From NCBI GenBank assembly GCA_946538445.1, contig CAMNGO010000089.1, forward strand, positions 1-7,930: a stretch of 7,930 nt of DNA. The letters run 5' to 3'. Position 1 is the first letter of the stretch; each line of letters opens with the position of its first letter. The notes beneath the pieces were generated by a model, which saw only the letters and a program-made list of their open reading frames with translations, did no database searches and was not told the DNA's origin. Shown piece after piece: positions 6,383 through 7,930 of this stretch. The stretch is from an uncultured Lachnospiraceae bacterium. Lineage in GTDB: Bacteria; Bacillota; Clostridia; Lachnospirales; Lachnospiraceae. Made by a program: the position numbers and the translations under genes.

Positions 6383-7159
6383 TCAGCGACCTGTCCCTGC
6401 TTCGGTGTCTTCCTCTGCTCCGGTGTATTCCTCTGCACCGGTATATTCTTCTGCTTCAGAGGCTTCCTCCTCCGCCTTCTCCAACTCGTTAAGATTCGTG
6501 TAATCCGTAAAATATTGGGGATTGGTAGTGATATACAGGCCTTCGTCCGTCCGGAAAGCGCTGACATCCTCCGTGGTGGTAACCATAGCTTTTATGTTTA
6601 CCTTGTCCCCCACATAGACAGACTTCACTACATTGTCATCTTCAAAATCTACCCAGGAACGGAGTCTTACTCCGCCGGAACTGATGTAGGTGATGGCGAT
6701 ATAACCTGTGAGGGGAAGATACTCCTTGATCTCCAGAATCTTGGATTCCAAGCCCTGGACATAGGTCCCGTCCTTCAGGCGATAGTAAGGTTTCTCCTTA
6801 TACAGGCCTTTGTTGCGCACCTCCAGAATCTGTCCGTTTTTCAGCCGGAGGTCATCGTCCTCCACGATTCCGGGTTTCTTAGTTGCACAGAATTCTTCCT
6901 GATCCGATACATTTTTCACCATCAGGTATTTTATGTTGAAATCTTCCTCCAACACCAAAGTACCGTCTGTTTTTTTCTGACTGACATCGGTCTTCTCTGC
7001 AGCCTGGTAAGTCTGACTGTTTAGAAAATACCGAAATCCTATGACAAAGGCGAAAGTCAGCCCCACCAGAATGAGGGATAAGGCCATGGACTTAAGTACG
7101 GCCCCGACAGATTCCTGCCCACCGTTTCTGTCGCCGGATCTCCTTTCTTTCGATTCCAT
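6383..7159 (-). CDS. Membrane-anchored protein with SH3-like extracytoplasmic region, function unknown
   Basis: I do not recognise a named family. I place the start at the ATG at 7159 because AGGAGG (7165-7170) lies 5 nt upstream; the in-frame ATG at 7213 has no ribosome binding site. The product is 258 residues: a charged cytoplasmic N-terminus (1-19), one membrane helix (about 20-42), then an outside region. About 75-150 (ending around the piece with KNGQILEVRNKGLYKEKPYYRL, seen near 107-128) and about 150-215 (GVRLRSWVDF, then VYVGDKVNI) resemble two bacterial SH3-type beta domains, the second more clearly. The acidic tail contains three 6-residue repeats of the EEYTGA type. The gene follows a glucosaminidase gene in the same direction, so a wall-binding or hydrolase-regulating role is possible. 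Membrane topology is well supported; the SH3-like call is a pattern judgement, and function is inferred from context only. Confidence 0.8.
   Translation of the reverse strand: MESKERRSGDRNGGQESVGAVLKSMALSLILVGLTFAFVIGFRYFLNSQTYQAAEKTDVSQKKTDGTLVLEEDFNIKYLMVKNVSDQEEFCATKKPGIVEDDDLRLKNGQILEVRNKGLYKEKPYYRLKDGTYVQGLESKILEIKEYLPLTGYIAITYISSGGVRLRSWVDFEDDNVVKSVYVGDKVNIKAMVTTTEDVSAFRTDEGLYITTNPQYFTDYTNLNELEKAEEEASEAEEYTGAEEYTGAEEDTEAGTGR
6398..6451 (-). repeat. Three 18-bp tandem units coding for EEYTGA/EEDTEA
   Basis: In-frame units at 6434-6451, 6416-6433 and 6398-6415 encode EEYTGA, EEYTGA and EEDTEA at the C-terminus of the SH3-like protein. The first two units differ at only three bases, pointing to a recent duplication. 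Copy number may vary between strains. Confidence 0.7.
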
Positions 7160-7164
7160 ATACT

Positions 7165-7170
7165 CCTCCT
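7165..7170 (-). promoter_or_regulatory. Ribosome binding site that sets the start of the SH3-like protein
   Basis: AGGAGG on the minus strand, 5 nt before the ATG at 7159. The ATG at 7213, which would add 18 residues, is preceded only by an A/T-rich stretch without a Shine-Dalgarno match. Confidence 0.85.
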
Positions 7171-7179
7171 GTGAATGCA

Positions 7180-7203
7180 GATTCCGATGGTTCCCACGGA
7201 ATC
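7180..7203 (-). other. Leader hairpin just upstream of the SH3-like protein's ribosome binding site
   Basis: GATTCCG (7180-7186) and CGGAATC (7197-7203) form a 7-bp perfect stem with a 10-nt loop in the leader of the minus transcript, ending 9 nt before the AGGAGG. It could influence translation or mRNA stability. It is too short to claim a riboswitch. Confidence 0.4.
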
Positions 7204-7229
7204 CGTTATTCATTTTTACATTCTATATT

Positions 7230-7258
7230 AGTATATGCAATCCGGATGGAGATGTCAA
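7230..7258 (-). promoter_or_regulatory. Predicted sigma-A promoter for the SH3-like protein gene
   Basis: On the minus strand a perfect TTGACA (7253-7258) is followed after 17 bp by TATACT (7230-7235). Transcription should begin near 7223, giving a leader of about 64 nt. The -35 box lies only 8 bp beyond the stop codon of the glucosaminidase gene, and no terminator hairpin separates the two genes, so read-through from the upstream gene may also contribute. Confidence 0.75.
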
Positions 7259-7266
7259 TCCGCCCT

Positions 7267-7930
7267 TTATCTCACATCATACTGTGTAAGGTTATATTTC
7301 TTAATCAGATTGGTAAGCTCAGAAACATAACTGCTCCAGGTACAATAACCACCCTTCTGGAGGATACTTAACTGTTTGCTATAGCTTGTGGTAGCTGTAA
7401 TACCTGCATATCTTCTGCTGGATCCATTCATGGCGCCAACCAGATATGCGGAATGGTCAGCAATAGAACAGGCAAGATTCGGATATTTCCGGAATTTGGC
7501 AGTGACCGTAACCTTTCTCCCTCTGTATTCTTCTCTTGTCTGGATGCTGACGCAACTGGCCTGATCCCAGGTGGAACCGGCCCATGTATTCCCGGAAAGA
7601 GAGATCTTCATGCCGAATAAGTTATTTCCCTGCTTGCACAGTGTGGTCTTGCCCCATCCGCTTTCATTGATGGCCTGGGCCAGGGTTACGGATGCCAGGA
7701 TCCCGGTCTTCTTATAGTCCGCCTGGGCAATAGGTCCGAGAAGTTTGATAAACTGGTCTGTCGTTAATCCCTGAAGATTCTGAGCAGTCAGGGTCGTTGT
7801 AGATGGTACGGAACTTACCACTGCTGTCTCTTTCTTGGTAAGGTAGACTGTCTTCTCCGGTTTTACGTAACTGTAATTGATATTCAGGGCTTTACAGATG
7901 GCTTTTCCGGGAACCATGACCATCCGGGCG
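7267..7930 (-). CDS. Glucosaminidase-domain cell-wall hydrolase, C-terminal part (N-terminus outside window)
   Basis: The frame is open to the right edge, showing 220 residues and the TAA stop; the ATG at 7923 is probably internal, as codons before it remain open and no ribosome binding site is visible. The first about 32 visible residues (VMVPGKAICKALNINY, then KTVYLTKK) look like the end of a copper-amine-oxidase-type N-terminal domain, a common envelope module in Clostridia that does not imply copper. A Ser/Thr-rich linker follows. The rest is a glucosaminidase domain (FlgJ/LytG type) that cleaves N-acetylglucosamine bonds of peptidoglycan: AQAINESGWG (visible residues 84-93) carries the likely catalytic Glu89, followed by NNLFGMK, FRKYPN and the C-terminal SYVSELTNLIKKYNL. 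The missing end should hold a signal peptide. The SH3-like membrane protein gene lies directly downstream in the same direction. The family assignment is strong; cellular role (growth, separation or lysis) is open. Confidence 0.9.
   Translation of the reverse strand, partial: ARMVMVPGKAICKALNINYSYVKPEKTVYLTKKETAVVSSVPSTTTLTAQNLQGLTTDQFIKLLGPIAQADYKKTGILASVTLAQAINESGWGKTTLCKQGNNLFGMKISLSGNTWAGSTWDQASCVSIQTREEYRGRKVTVTAKFRKYPNLACSIADHSAYLVGAMNGSSRRYAGITATTSYSKQLSILQKGGYCTWSSYVSELTNLIKKYNLTQYDVR

Noticed and set aside
6515..7024. Plus-strand 169-codon open frame opposite the SH3-like gene
   Set aside because: There is no Shine-Dalgarno, and the opposite strand has a promoter, ribosome binding site, membrane helix and terminator that fit one gene.
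7160..7213. ATG at 7213 as the start of the SH3-like protein
   Set aside because: It lacks a ribosome binding site, whereas the ATG at 7159 has AGGAGG 5 nt upstream; the extra 18 codons lie in the leader hairpin region.
7921..7923. ATG at 7923 as the true start of the glucosaminidase
   Set aside because: The frame continues upstream to the edge, the first residues are mid-domain, and no signal peptide is present, so the gene is partial.

Overview
The window looks like an ordinary chromosomal stretch from a low-to-mid GC Firmicute of the class Clostridia, most likely Lachnospiraceae. This is inferred from a PPi-type phosphofructokinase, an EFR1-type flavodoxin/ferredoxin protein, a DUF1015 protein, AGGAGG ribosome binding sites, promoters near the sigma-A consensus (several with an extended TGn -10), and a tRNA-Leu with anticodon AAG. 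I see no transposase, integrase, phage gene, CRISPR array, plasmid function or recognisable defence system, and I do not see a clearly new multi-gene system.

Layout. Positions 1-476 (minus) hold the N-terminal part of a lipoprotein with long Ala/Lys/Glu pentapeptide repeats, cut by the left edge. A 221-bp divergent spacer carries the promoter of an EFR1-family flavodoxin/2[4Fe-4S] protein (698-1489, plus). That gene converges on a D-Ala-D-Ala carboxypeptidase-type penicillin-binding protein (1624-3258, minus), with a two-way terminator between them. A second divergent spacer carries a near-consensus promoter for the PPi-dependent phosphofructokinase (3481-4722, plus), which converges on a DUF1015 gene (4772-6043, minus) through a 15-bp perfect terminator. 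A third divergent spacer holds the promoter of tRNA-Leu(AAG) (6209-6293, plus) and a 9-bp inverted repeat placed like an operator over the inferred DUF1015 promoter. The tRNA converges on a membrane-anchored SH3-like protein (6383-7159, minus) through a third two-way terminator. Upstream of that gene, and read in the same direction, is a glucosaminidase-family cell-wall hydrolase (7267-7930, minus) whose N-terminus lies beyond the right edge.

The window is mostly single-gene transcription units in alternating orientation, each convergent pair sharing one terminator hairpin. Three or four products are directed to the cell envelope: the lipoprotein, the carboxypeptidase, the SH3-like membrane protein and the glucosaminidase. 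The last two are adjacent and co-oriented and may work together on peptidoglycan. The phosphofructokinase is central glycolysis, and the EFR1 protein is probably an electron carrier.

Points most worth a second look: the altered active-site motifs of the carboxypeptidase (SAD for SxN, KSG for KTG) and its non-standard C-terminal half; the operator-like inverted repeat at 6105-6135; the A34-type tRNA-Leu; the AAKEK-repeat lipoprotein; and the unclassified SH3-like membrane protein next to a wall hydrolase.
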